Both the position numbers and the translations under genes were made by a program. A stretch of DNA of 64,000 nt from Sulfitobacter sp. S190 (lineage in GTDB: Bacteria > Pseudomonadota > Alphaproteobacteria > Rhodobacterales > Rhodobacteraceae), in the NCBI RefSeq assembly GCF_025141935.1, contig NZ_CP081120.1, forward strand, positions 1,798,001 to 1,862,000. The letters are read 5' to 3'. The notes under the pieces are model-generated. The model was given only the letters and a program-made list of their open reading frames with translations, made no database searches and was not told the DNA's origin. Within the stretch, counting starts at the first letter, position 1. Each line of letters starts with the position of its first letter. Shown here piece by piece: positions 51,680 through 59,577 of this stretch.

Positions 51680-52218
51680 CTTGTGAGCGCTTTTGCCAAC
51701 CGTGGCAGGCGCGCTTTTTTCAGCAGCGCGCGCATCTCCCACGGATCACCTGACAACCGCCGGGCTTCCGCCAAAACGTCTTGGGCTACGCGGGCGACCA
51801 CATTCGGTGACCCCTCAAAGCAGCCCAGCAGGAACGCGTCGGGATCGACACGTGAAAGCCCTTCTTCGGCGAGGATGTTGCGCGGAAAATCCTTTGCATT
51901 CATCGTCACGATGCCATCTGCCGATCCTGCAATCGCGGCGGCGAGCACGTGTACGTCATTGCGATCGGGAAGCCACAAACGCGCTTCAAGTCCCGGCTGG
52001 GGCGCGACGATAGCATTAGACCAACGCGTCGCAAGTAGTGCGATCTCGCCGCGCGCCTGCGCCTCGCCCGTGGGTCCGATCTTGCGCGCGGCCAAAGCCC
52101 ATTCTTCGAGTATGCGGGCAGACCACAGCGGCTTGAATACCCCTGCTCCTGCCACGCCCAGAAGCATCTCGCGCATGACCGTCGGATAGATCACACAGGC
52201 ATCGAGCAGCATTCTCAT
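51676..52218 (-). CDS. PIN-domain protein (possible nuclease)
   Basis: This 180-residue protein begins MRMLLDACVIYPTVMREMLL, with the aspartate of the first PIN motif at residue 6, and later has RNDVHVLAAAIAGSADGIVTMNAKDFP with further conserved acidic residues. PIN proteins are RNA-cleaving nucleases, often the toxin of a VapBC pair. No VapB-like antitoxin gene is adjacent, so it is probably a solitary PIN protein. A start at 52212 is also possible. The RlmI-type gene ends 2 nt upstream. Confidence 0.8.
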   Translation of the reverse strand: MRMLLDACVIYPTVMREMLLGVAGAGVFKPLWSARILEEWALAARKIGPTGEAQARGEIALLATRWSNAIVAPQPGLEARLWLPDRNDVHVLAAAIAGSADGIVTMNAKDFPRNILAEEGLSRVDPDAFLLGCFEGSPNVVARVAQDVLAEARRLSGDPWEMRALLKKARLPRLAKALTS

Positions 52219-52219
52219 G

Positions 52220-53431
52220 TTAGAGGTGGAAAAACAGTGACTTGAGATATCCCGTTTCGGCAAGCTGTGGCAATTGCGGATGGTCAGGGCCCGCGAAACC
52301 GGAATGTATCAACTGTGCACGCCGCCCTGCGCGACCGATCCCGCGTACGCTTGCCGTTCGGAACTGCGTCAGGTCTGCCGCGTGTGAACAGGAACATAGC
52401 CCCAGAATACCACCTTCGGCGACCAAAGGTGCCGCAAGCCGAGCGATCCGTTCGTACGCGCGCAGCCCCGCCTCGAGCGCGGGTTTCGCGGGGGCAAAGG
52501 CCGGAGGGTCACAAATGACGACATCAAATTGCGCGCCTTCACCGGCGAGTTCTGCAAGCGTGTCGAATGCATCCCCCTGACGTGTTTCGACCTTGTCCGA
52601 GACCCCCATCGCCTCTGCGCCCTTTGCGGCAAGCTGGAGCGCGGGGGCCGACCCGTCAACGCACAGCGCCGATGCCGCGCCGGCCGCCACAGATGCCAGC
52701 GCAAAGCCCCCGACGTGCGAAAACACGTCCAACACCCGCGCGCCGCCGGCAAGATTGGCGGCAAAGGCATGATTGGGGCGCTGGTCATAGAAGAGGCCGG
52801 TTTTTTGCCCCCCCGTAAGATCCGCCATGTAGATCGCACCATTCATCGGGACCTGCACCGGGCCGTCGGGTGCGACCCCTTCCAGAACGCCGGACTGGTC
52901 ATCAAGCCCTTCAAGGCTGCGGGTGCGGCCGCCCGCGTTTTTCAACACGTTGCTACAGCCTGTCGCATCGACGAGCGCTTGCGTCAGCGGGCCGATCATA
53001 GCGTCGGACCATGCGGCATTGGGCTGGATCACACAGGTGTCGCCGAAACGGTCGATGATCACCCCGGGCAAACCGTCGCCTTCCGCATGGATGAGCCTGT
53101 AGTAAGGCGCATCATAAAGACGTTCGCGCAGTGCCAAAGCGCGTTGCAAGCGCCGGGCAATCCATGCTGTGTCGATTTCGGCCTTCGGGTCCTGATCCAT
53201 CATGCGCGCGATGATCTTGGAGGCGGGATTGACCGTCACCACGCCGAGCGGCTGGCGGGCCTCATCTTCGAGCACGGCAAGCGTGCCGGGGCTCAGGTTT
53301 TTCGTCCGGCGGTCGACGACAAGTTCATTCGCATAGACCCACGGCGCGCCATGCCGGATGGCACGGGCGTTTGCCTTGGGGCGCAGGCGGACGGTGGGTA
53401 GCGGGTGAGATACGGAAAAGGGCGCTGTCAT
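52220..53431 (-). CDS. Class I SAM-dependent 23S rRNA methyltransferase (RlmI/RlmK type)
   Basis: This 403-residue enzyme has an N-terminal PUA-like domain (VRLRPKANARAIRHGAPWVYANEL), a central segment, and a C-terminal SAM-binding domain with VLDVFSHVGGFALASVAAGA near residue 238 and the catalytic-loop DVVICDPPAFAPAK near residue 305. The pattern matches RlmI-type cytosine-5 methyltransferases acting on 23S rRNA. The ATG lies in the loop of a 9-bp stem that also covers its ribosome-binding site. Confidence 0.9.
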   Translation of the reverse strand: MTAPFSVSHPLPTVRLRPKANARAIRHGAPWVYANELVVDRRTKNLSPGTLAVLEDEARQPLGVVTVNPASKIIARMMDQDPKAEIDTAWIARRLQRALALRERLYDAPYYRLIHAEGDGLPGVIIDRFGDTCVIQPNAAWSDAMIGPLTQALVDATGCSNVLKNAGGRTRSLEGLDDQSGVLEGVAPDGPVQVPMNGAIYMADLTGGQKTGLFYDQRPNHAFAANLAGGARVLDVFSHVGGFALASVAAGAASALCVDGSAPALQLAAKGAEAMGVSDKVETRQGDAFDTLAELAGEGAQFDVVICDPPAFAPAKPALEAGLRAYERIARLAAPLVAEGGILGLCSCSHAADLTQFRTASVRGIGRAGRRAQLIHSGFAGPDHPQLPQLAETGYLKSLFFHL

Positions 53432-53440
53432 AGCGCCCTT
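53418..53440 (-). promoter_or_regulatory. Stem-loop enclosing the start codon of the RlmI-type gene
   Basis: AAGGGCGCT (53440-53432) and AGCGCCCTT (53426-53418) are perfect complements; the 5-nt loop ATGAC contains the start ATG, and the ribosome-binding AAGGG is inside the stem. TTTTCC follows on the minus strand, so the same structure looks like a factor-independent terminator for the upstream lipoprotein gene. Confidence 0.6.
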
Positions 53441-53470
53441 CCCTAGTCGGTTTTAAACTGGAGCGGAAGG

Positions 53471-54220
53471 TCAGATTTTGTTGACTGCCTGAAAGAAACC
53501 GAGATTGGCGTTCTCGTAGCCTTCGGGGCGGATCAGTTCCTGCCGGATCACTTCACCCAAGTGCTGGCTGATGCGGACCTTCTGGGTCAGCCCGCGTGCT
53601 TCGGCGGTGATCGCCTGCTGGCCGCCGAACGCATCCAGATCGGCCTGCACCACATGAGGTTCCGACAGCGCCTGCCCCGTCTTGGCATCCCGCATCACCA
53701 TCGCGAAGCGGATCGAATGCACGCCGCCCACGGTATAGCGGGCTTTCTCGGTAAGCGCGTGGAAGCGCTCGACACGGATGTCCAAAATGACCGGGATATC
53801 CCCATCGAACTGGGCCGTGCCTGCCCTGAGCGCGTCATGAAAAATCTGCGCGACCTGTGCATGACGATCGCCGATCGGGTCTTCGCGCCAGACGATATCG
53901 CCGGTGGGATAGTAGCGGTTCGCCTCTGACACGCGCAAACTGCGTGGGACGGTAACCTTGACCTGACTTACGTTGATCAGCTCGGCAATTTCCTGCGGCA
54001 ACGCCTGGTTCCTGCCAATATCATCGGTCGTCGCGATGCGGCTGACCCGCGCTAGGTTGCGCTTGCCTTGCGTGTCGATGGGGCCCGCGGTTTGCGCAAA
54101 TGCAACCGGTTCGGCCTGCGGCGCGCCGAACGGTGCGTTGCGGCTGACGTTATCTGTTGCACCACATGCCGACAGCGCGGCTGCAAATGCAAAACCAGTG
54201 GCAAATTTGAAAAGTTTCAT
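53471..54220 (-). CDS. DUF6778-like lipoprotein
   Basis: ATG 54220, preceded by GGAG, gives 249 residues starting with a signal peptide and lipobox (KFATGFAFAAALSACG, cysteine at 19). The mature part contains SVSEANRYYPTGDIVWREDPIGDRHAQVAQI-like sequence and a long beta/alpha domain with no catalytic motif that I recognise. I match it from memory to a Rhodobacteraceae family named DUF6778. Function is unknown. Confidence 0.75.
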   Translation of the reverse strand: MKLFKFATGFAFAAALSACGATDNVSRNAPFGAPQAEPVAFAQTAGPIDTQGKRNLARVSRIATTDDIGRNQALPQEIAELINVSQVKVTVPRSLRVSEANRYYPTGDIVWREDPIGDRHAQVAQIFHDALRAGTAQFDGDIPVILDIRVERFHALTEKARYTVGGVHSIRFAMVMRDAKTGQALSEPHVVQADLDAFGGQQAITAEARGLTQKVRISQHLGEVIRQELIRPEGYENANLGFFQAVNKI

Positions 54221-54364
54221 GTCGGTCTCCTTCGGACGCTCCGCGCCCTGTCGTGGTTTCACCGACCGGAATGACGCCTGATTAAGGCGCATTTGAGACA
54301 AGTTTAGGCTAATGAGGCGGCATTTGCGCGACACTGGGCAGTCCGTGCATGGCGTGTGTCGGTC

Positions 54365-54652
54365 TCAATCGCGCGGTCTGCTGCGCCATCCCCCGCGGCG
54401 ACGCGGCGTTGGCATGCTGTGCAGACCCTCACGCAGCACATCGGTCATCGGGTGCCCGTCGCCGTCGCCCGCATGCACCGCCAGCAGGCGCCGTATCGCG
54501 GCTTTGACGTCGTTATCCATGCCAAGGCTCAGAGCCCAATCCAGAAAGATGCTGCGACATTCCGCGGCGGTGATCCCGTCGATCCGGTAGGCCTCATAGA
54601 TCAAGCCCTTCGGGTCATCTGCATTACGCTTGTCTGTGGTCACGTCGATCAT
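54365..54652 (-). CDS. Small uncharacterised protein after glnE
   Basis: This 95-residue protein begins MIDVTTDKRNADDPKGLIYE. Its first 65 residues are predominantly helical (ITAAECRSIFLDWALSLGMDNDVKAAIRRLLAVH), while the last 15 are basic (PRRRGGWRSRPRD). The start overlaps the glnE stop by 4 nt (ATGA), so the two are translationally coupled and may function together. I do not recognise a family. Confidence 0.7.
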   Translation of the reverse strand: MIDVTTDKRNADDPKGLIYEAYRIDGITAAECRSIFLDWALSLGMDNDVKAAIRRLLAVHAGDGDGHPMTDVLREGLHSMPTPRRRGGWRSRPRD

Positions 54653-57435
54653 CCTGCGTTCAGTCCGGCAGCAATAATCGCCGCGGCTGCGTCGTAACTC
54701 TGCGTCAAACGCGGCTCAAGGCCATCGTGGATGTCGTTTTCAACCTCGCCTGCGATGGTCGACGTCAAAAACCGCACTGCGGCTTCGCCCACCGCATCGG
54801 GCTGCAGCGGTGTCGGCGACAGCAGGCGCGTCGCGGCCTGCACCGCCCACACCTGATCATATGCGGCGAGCAAGCTGCCGGCCTGCGCCTCCGAGATCAA
54901 CGCGATATCCCTTGCCGCAAGAATTCCCGATGGAATATCGCGGCGCGTCTGCCCGCTGATCAACAAAGCGGCTTGCGCGAAAAGTTCGATATCCTGCAAC
55001 CGCCCGGGTCCGATTTTCGCATCCAAAGGACCATCGGGCGATTTCGAAACTGCAATGCGGTCCCGCATCTGCGCTGTCTCGACGAGGATCTTCTCGCGGG
55101 TCTCCGACTGTGCCAGCACGCTCTGCCGCACCTCTTCGACCTGATCGGCCAACGCGTCCGGGCCAGTGATGACTTCGGCCCGCGTAAGCGCAAGATGCTC
55201 CCATACCCATGCCTGTGTCTGCTGGTAATTTCGGAAACTCTCGATGCTGGTCGCCACCGGTCCCTTGTTGCCCGAGGGGCGCAGCCTCAGATCGACTTCA
55301 TACAGGCGACCCTGCGACATTGGCGCACTCAGGGCCGTGATCATGGCCTGCGTCAATCGGGCGTAATACTGCCGTGTTGCAAGCGGTTTGCGTCCGTCAG
55401 ACATGTCCACGCCGTCCGGGTCGTAGATGACAATCATATCAAGATCGGACTGTGCAGTCAGCTTGCCTGCTCCGAGCGATCCCATCCCAAGGATGACGGC
55501 ACCGTTTCCGGGTGGTGGACCGTGACGCCTTGCAAACTGCGCGGTCACGACCGGCCATAGCGCCTGTAAAACAGCACGGGCAAGATCGCTGTATTGACTG
55601 CCTGCGGTGGCGCCATCCACAAGACCGCGCAGATGGTGCACCCCGATGCGGAAATGCCATTCGCGTGCCCAACTGCGCGTCGCGTCCAGCTGGGTTTCAT
55701 AATCGTCGATCTGGGTCAGCCGCTGGGCCAGCATTTCCTGCAGTCCCGCCTGACCCGGCCAGTCCGTAAAGAAATCGCCCCCGATGACGGCATCAAGCAC
55801 CTGCGCATGGCGCGAAAGATACCCCGCCAGTGACGGCGATACGGTCACAATGTCGATCAAGAGATCGGCCAGGTGGGCATTTGCCCGTAGCAGCGAGAAA
55901 AGCTGCACCCCCGCAGGCAATCCCGCGAGGAAACCGTCAAACGCAAGCAGCGCTTCGTTGGGCTTTGCAGCCCCTGCAAGACGGGCCAGCAGATCGGGCC
56001 GCAGTTGTTCGAACAGTTCTGCCGCACGCGGGGCGCGCAAGGCGGGATACCCCGGCCAGCGCGACAAGACCGCTTCGTCAAAGCTGTGGCCTTCAGCGGT
56101 GGCCCCCGCTTGCTTTTGATCCGCAAAGAAGCCTTCGGTGATCTCGTGCACCGCACTCAGCCGCTCGCGAAGTTCACGCTCAAATGCGGCGGTGTCCATG
56201 TCCATCATCGCGGCGATCCGCGCGATCCCCTCGGGCGATTTTGGCAGGTTGTGCGTCTGCGCGTCCTGCACCATCTGGATCCGGTGTTCGACCGTGCGGT
56301 GAAACGTGTAGTGATCGGACAATGCGTGCCGCGCCGCTTCATCGACCCATCCCTTGGCGGCGAGTACCTTCAAACCCTCCTTGGTACCGCGCACCCGCAA
56401 ATCCTCGTCACGCCCCCCCGCGATAAGCTGGCGGGTCTGCGTGAAAAATTCGATCTCCCGGATACCGCCGCGGCCCAGTTTCATATTGTGACCCGGCAAG
56501 GTGATCGGCCCGCCCAGCCCCTTGTGCTCGCGAATGGCCAGACGCATGTCGTGGGCGTCCTGAATGGCCGCAAAGTCGAGATGCCGACGCCAGACAAAGG
56601 GGCGCATGGTTTCGAGAAACGCGGTGCCCACGGCAATGTCACCGGCGCAAGCGCGCGCCTTGATATAGGCGGCCCGTTCCCACGTTCGACCGAGGCTTTC
56701 GTAATACCTCTCGGCGGCTTCAACGCCAAGACAGACAGGCGTGACGGCAGGATCGGGCCGCAGGCGCAAATCGGTTCGAAAGACATACCCGTCGGCGGTG
56801 ATTTCGCTCAGCGTGGCGGCCATGGCGCGGACTGCCTTGATCAAGCCTGCGCGGATCTCGTGGAAATCGGCCACATCGAACCGCGCCTCATCAAACAGGC
56901 AGATCAGATCAATGTCCGAGGAATAGTTGAGCTCTCGTGCCCCCATCTTACCCATGGCCAACACGACCGTTCCGCCCGCGGTCTGCGCGTCCTCTTCGCG
57001 CAACCCCGGCAGCTTGCCCCGCTTTATCTGCGCCAGCACGCCCGCGCGCAACGCCGCGTGGCTCGCGGCATCGGCCAGATCGGTCAGCGCGCCGGTGACA
57101 TCTTCGAGCGTCCAGGCCCCGCCAAGATCACAAAGCGCGCTCAACAAAGCCACACGCCGTTTCGCGCGGCGCAGATCGGCTCCAAGCGTTTCTCCCTCGC
57201 CGGCGGCCACCTGCGCGATTTGCGCAGTCAGCGCCGCCCGTGGCGCTTCGACCGCGCCCGCGAGCCACTCCGCTTCCTTCGTGACGAGCGCGCCAAGATA
57301 GGGTGCGCGGCTGGTTGCGCCATCAATAAGCGGACGCAAAGATGCGTCGAAAGGTGCGGACAAATCGGTGTTCAGCGCGTCGGGATCAACCCGAGGAACG
57401 CGCGTGAGCAAGGCGCAAAGCGGTTTTTCTGTCAT
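54649..57435 (-). CDS. glnE: Bifunctional glutamine synthetase adenylyltransferase/adenylyl-removing enzyme
   Basis: This 928-residue enzyme adenylylates and deadenylylates glutamine synthetase in response to PII and glutamine. Two nucleotidyltransferase domains are visible: the N-terminal one with GKMGARELNYSSDIDL at residues 162-177, and the C-terminal one with GMGSLGAGKLTAQSDLDMIVIY around residues 645-670. The regulatory linker lies between. ATG 57435 is the family-typical start; the frame extends 26 codons upstream. No glnB or glnA is in the window. Confidence 0.94.
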   Translation of the reverse strand: MTEKPLCALLTRVPRVDPDALNTDLSAPFDASLRPLIDGATSRAPYLGALVTKEAEWLAGAVEAPRAALTAQIAQVAAGEGETLGADLRRAKRRVALLSALCDLGGAWTLEDVTGALTDLADAASHAALRAGVLAQIKRGKLPGLREEDAQTAGGTVVLAMGKMGARELNYSSDIDLICLFDEARFDVADFHEIRAGLIKAVRAMAATLSEITADGYVFRTDLRLRPDPAVTPVCLGVEAAERYYESLGRTWERAAYIKARACAGDIAVGTAFLETMRPFVWRRHLDFAAIQDAHDMRLAIREHKGLGGPITLPGHNMKLGRGGIREIEFFTQTRQLIAGGRDEDLRVRGTKEGLKVLAAKGWVDEAARHALSDHYTFHRTVEHRIQMVQDAQTHNLPKSPEGIARIAAMMDMDTAAFERELRERLSAVHEITEGFFADQKQAGATAEGHSFDEAVLSRWPGYPALRAPRAAELFEQLRPDLLARLAGAAKPNEALLAFDGFLAGLPAGVQLFSLLRANAHLADLLIDIVTVSPSLAGYLSRHAQVLDAVIGGDFFTDWPGQAGLQEMLAQRLTQIDDYETQLDATRSWAREWHFRIGVHHLRGLVDGATAGSQYSDLARAVLQALWPVVTAQFARRHGPPPGNGAVILGMGSLGAGKLTAQSDLDMIVIYDPDGVDMSDGRKPLATRQYYARLTQAMITALSAPMSQGRLYEVDLRLRPSGNKGPVATSIESFRNYQQTQAWVWEHLALTRAEVITGPDALADQVEEVRQSVLAQSETREKILVETAQMRDRIAVSKSPDGPLDAKIGPGRLQDIELFAQAALLISGQTRRDIPSGILAARDIALISEAQAGSLLAAYDQVWAVQAATRLLSPTPLQPDAVGEAAVRFLTSTIAGEVENDIHDGLEPRLTQSYDAAAAIIAAGLNAG

Positions 57436-57521
57436 CAAACCAGCTTTGCGCGTGCAGCGAAGGCCGTCAACCGCGCAATTTCGACCCAATAACCAATTGA
57501 AAGAAAATGGCATTTCAAATA

Positions 57522-57600
57522 AATGTAAATATCTTTCACATTTCTACTTGCAAGCGCGGCCCCTGATGCCAATCTTAGAGATGTGAAAGGGATTTACATT
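57522..57600. promoter_or_regulatory. Large imperfect inverted repeat between glnE and the DUF2852 gene
   Basis: The 20-nt arms at 57522-57541 and 57581-57600 are reverse complements with 2 mismatches, separated by 39 nt. Each arm is itself a dyad of the type ATGTRAA-N-TTYACAT. The structure lies in the 232-nt divergent promoter region, 87 nt upstream of glnE and 68 nt upstream of the DUF2852 gene. It looks like two binding sites for a dimeric regulator acting on both genes; the regulator is unknown. Confidence 0.5.
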
Positions 57601-57667
57601 GACGCCTTTCACCGGCCGATGAGGCGCCATGGGGGCGCTGCGCCGCCACCGAGAGGGAAAGACAGAT

Positions 57668-58084
57668 ATGACAAGCATTTCACAAACCGCACCGATGTCA
57701 TCCGGTCAGGGCTGGTTTTCGCGCAGCGAAGCCTGGCTCGATGCCCGTGGCAAGGGTGCATGGATCGCGACCATGGTCGTGGGGTTCATCTTTTTCTGGC
57801 CCGTCGGGCTCGCCCTTCTGGCCTATATGATCTGGAGCAAACGCATGTTTTCAAACGTGAAGTCTCGCCGCATGGCAACCCGCACACCCTACATGGGCCG
57901 CCCGACCGGCAACAGCGCCTTTGACAGCTACAAAGCCGATACGCTGCGCCGCCTGCAAGAAGAGCAGGAAAACTTCGAAGCCTTCCTCGAGCGGCTGCGT
58001 GAAGCAAAGGACAAATCGGAGTTTGACGCCTTCATGCAGGAGCGCGAAAAGCGCACCGGCACAGACGACAAGGCCGAAGCCTGA
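57668..58084 (+). CDS. DUF2852 family membrane protein
   Basis: This 138-residue protein has one membrane hairpin near residues 33-57 (GAWIATMVVGFIFFWPVGLALLAYMIWSKRM) and a charged C-terminal coiled coil (RRLQEEQENFEAFLERLREAKDKSEFDAFMQERE). This matches DUF2852, found widely in alphaproteobacteria with unknown function. The start at 57668 follows GAGAGGGAAAG. It is followed by the RDD gene after 56 nt, with a terminator-like hairpin between them. Confidence 0.88.
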   Translation: MTSISQTAPMSSGQGWFSRSEAWLDARGKGAWIATMVVGFIFFWPVGLALLAYMIWSKRMFSNVKSRRMATRTPYMGRPTGNSAFDSYKADTLRRLQEEQENFEAFLERLREAKDKSEFDAFMQEREKRTGTDDKAEA

Positions 58085-58090
58085 TTACCA

Positions 58091-58121
58091 GCCCCCCGCC
58101 CGATCCTTTCGGACGGGGGGC
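58091..58121 (+). terminator. Terminator-like hairpin after the DUF2852 gene
   Basis: GCCCCCCG (58091-58098) pairs with CGGGGGGC (58114-58121), with partial inner pairing. It begins 6 nt after the stop; no T-run follows. It may reduce read-through into the RDD gene. Confidence 0.5.
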
Positions 58122-58140
58122 ATCACACCAGTTGAATGAG

Positions 58141-58572
58141 ATGACCATGACACCCGATCCCGATACAGACGCCCATTTCTACGATGGCACCCCGACCAAG
58201 CGGTTGATTGCATGGCTCATCGATATGGCCGTGATCGCCTGTTTCACGTTGCTGGCAGTTATCCTGACGGCCTTTACCGGGCTGTTCATCCTGCCGATCC
58301 TGTTTTTGTGCATCTCGTTCGCCTACCGTGTGATCACCATCGCCAATGGATCGGCGACATGGGGGATGCGGCTGGTGTCGCTGGAACTGCGCACGCATGA
58401 TGATCAGAGATTCGATCTTGGCTATGCCCTCCTACATACGCTGGGCTACACCATTTCGGTCGCGATGCCGCTGTTGCAGCTGATTTCGGTCGTTTTGATG
58501 TGCACCACGGAACGGCGGCAGGGTCTGACCGATCTGGTGATGGGCACCGTTGCGCTGAACCGCCGCAGCTGA
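58141..58572 (+). CDS. RDD family membrane protein
   Basis: This 143-residue protein has the RDD-domain start PTKRLIAWLIDMAVIACFTLLAVILTAF with the arginine and aspartates, then further hydrophobic segments, with GSATWGMRLVSLEL in the middle. RDD proteins have been linked to ion or proton transport in a few cases; the role is mostly unknown. Start 58141 is chosen over TTG 58132; ATG 58147 is also possible. Confidence 0.85.
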   Translation: MTMTPDPDTDAHFYDGTPTKRLIAWLIDMAVIACFTLLAVILTAFTGLFILPILFLCISFAYRVITIANGSATWGMRLVSLELRTHDDQRFDLGYALLHTLGYTISVAMPLLQLISVVLMCTTERRQGLTDLVMGTVALNRRS

Positions 58573-58662
58573 TCGGCGGCCTGCGGGCTTTCACCCGAAA
58601 ATGGGGGGTTGGCGGGCTGTTTTGGGCGCGGTAGGTTCTCACAGTTACAGCCGGGAAACCTG

Positions 58663-59487
58663 ATGCGCCACACGCTCCCCATTGCACCGCAGTTCTATGT
58701 AACTGCGCCACAGCCCTGCCCTTATCTCGAGGGCCGGATGGAGCGAAAGCTGTTCACAGCCCTGCAGGGCGAAAACGCATCGCAGTTGAACGACAGCCTG
58801 TCGGCGCAAGGCTTCAGACGCAGCCAGAATGTGCTTTACCGGCCGTCGTGCACAGAATGCGCGGCGTGCCTTTCGGCACGGATCGATGTCTCGCGCTTTC
58901 AACCGACGAAGAGCCAGCGGCGCACGATCAACCGAAACGCCAATCTGACGCGACGAGCCACATCCCCTTGGGCCACCGAAGAGCAATACGACCTTTTCCG
59001 CAGCTACTTGGACAGTCGCCATGCCGATGGCGGGATGGCCGATATGGATGTTTTCGAATTCGCCGCGATGATCGAAGAGACGCCGATCCGCAGCCGCGTG
59101 ATTGAATATACCGACAACGACACGAATGAACTTGTCGGTGTGTGCCTGACGGACGTGTTGGCCGATGGCGTGTCGATGGTCTACAGTTTTTACAGCCCCG
59201 ACCGCCCGAAGGATGGTTTGGGCAACTTTATGATCCTTGATCACATCGACATCGCCCGCAGCGCGGGTTTGCCGTATGTGTACCTCGGCTATTGGGTGCC
59301 CGGCAGCCCGAAGATGGGGTACAAGGCGAAGTTCTCCGGACTGGAAGTGTACATGGGCGGCGCGTGGCAAAAAATGCGTGATCCCGAGGGATTTGCGGCC
59401 GACAAACACCCGCTGAGCAACGATCCGATTGCAGAGCAGGTCGCAAACATCTCCCTGCCCGATATGGCGCCGACACGCCGCCGCTAG
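58663..59487 (+). CDS. bpt: Aspartate/glutamate leucyltransferase (Bpt)
   Basis: This 274-residue enzyme transfers leucine from tRNA to proteins with N-terminal aspartate or glutamate, which marks them for degradation by the ClpS/ClpAP N-end rule pathway. The N-terminal domain has the cysteine-rich [14 protein letters not shown] near residue 63, and the C-terminal N-acyltransferase fold ends with [27 protein letters not shown] 58663 follows GGGAAACC. It is the last plus-strand gene before the TRAP cluster. Confidence 0.92.
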   Translation: MRHTLPIAPQFYVTAPQPCPYLEGRMERKLFTALQGENASQLNDSLSAQGFRRSQNVLYRPSCTECAACLSARIDVSRFQPTKSQRRTINRNANLTRRATSPWATEEQYDLFRSYLDSRHADGGMADMDVFEFAAMIEETPIRSRVIEYTDNDTNELVGVCLTDVLADGVSMVYSFYSPDRPKDGLGNFMILDHIDIARSAGLPYVYLGYWVPGSPKMGYKAKFSGLEVYMGGAWQKMRDPEGFAADKHPLSNDPIAEQVANISLPDMAPTRRR

Positions 59488-59515
59488 GCTGACGTTCTTC
59501 TTTTTTACCACCACA

Positions 59516-59549
59516 CAAAAATTGGCCGCCCCCGTTGGGGAGCGGCCAG
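59516..59549 (-). terminator. Bidirectional terminator between bpt and the TRAP permease gene
   Basis: TGGCCGC (59523-59529) pairs with GCGGCCA (59542-59548), with an inner CCCC/GGGG stem. On the minus strand it is followed by ATTTTTG, a clear factor-independent terminator for the TRAP operon; on the plus strand GTTTCATTT follows, weaker, for bpt. Confidence 0.8.
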
Positions 59550-59577
59550 TTTCATTTCACATGTCCTATTGCCCGCT

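Noticed and set aside
51676..52218. PIN protein considered as the toxin of a VapBC module
   Set aside because: Neighbours are an rRNA methyltransferase and an M48 protease; no small antitoxin frame overlaps or precedes it.
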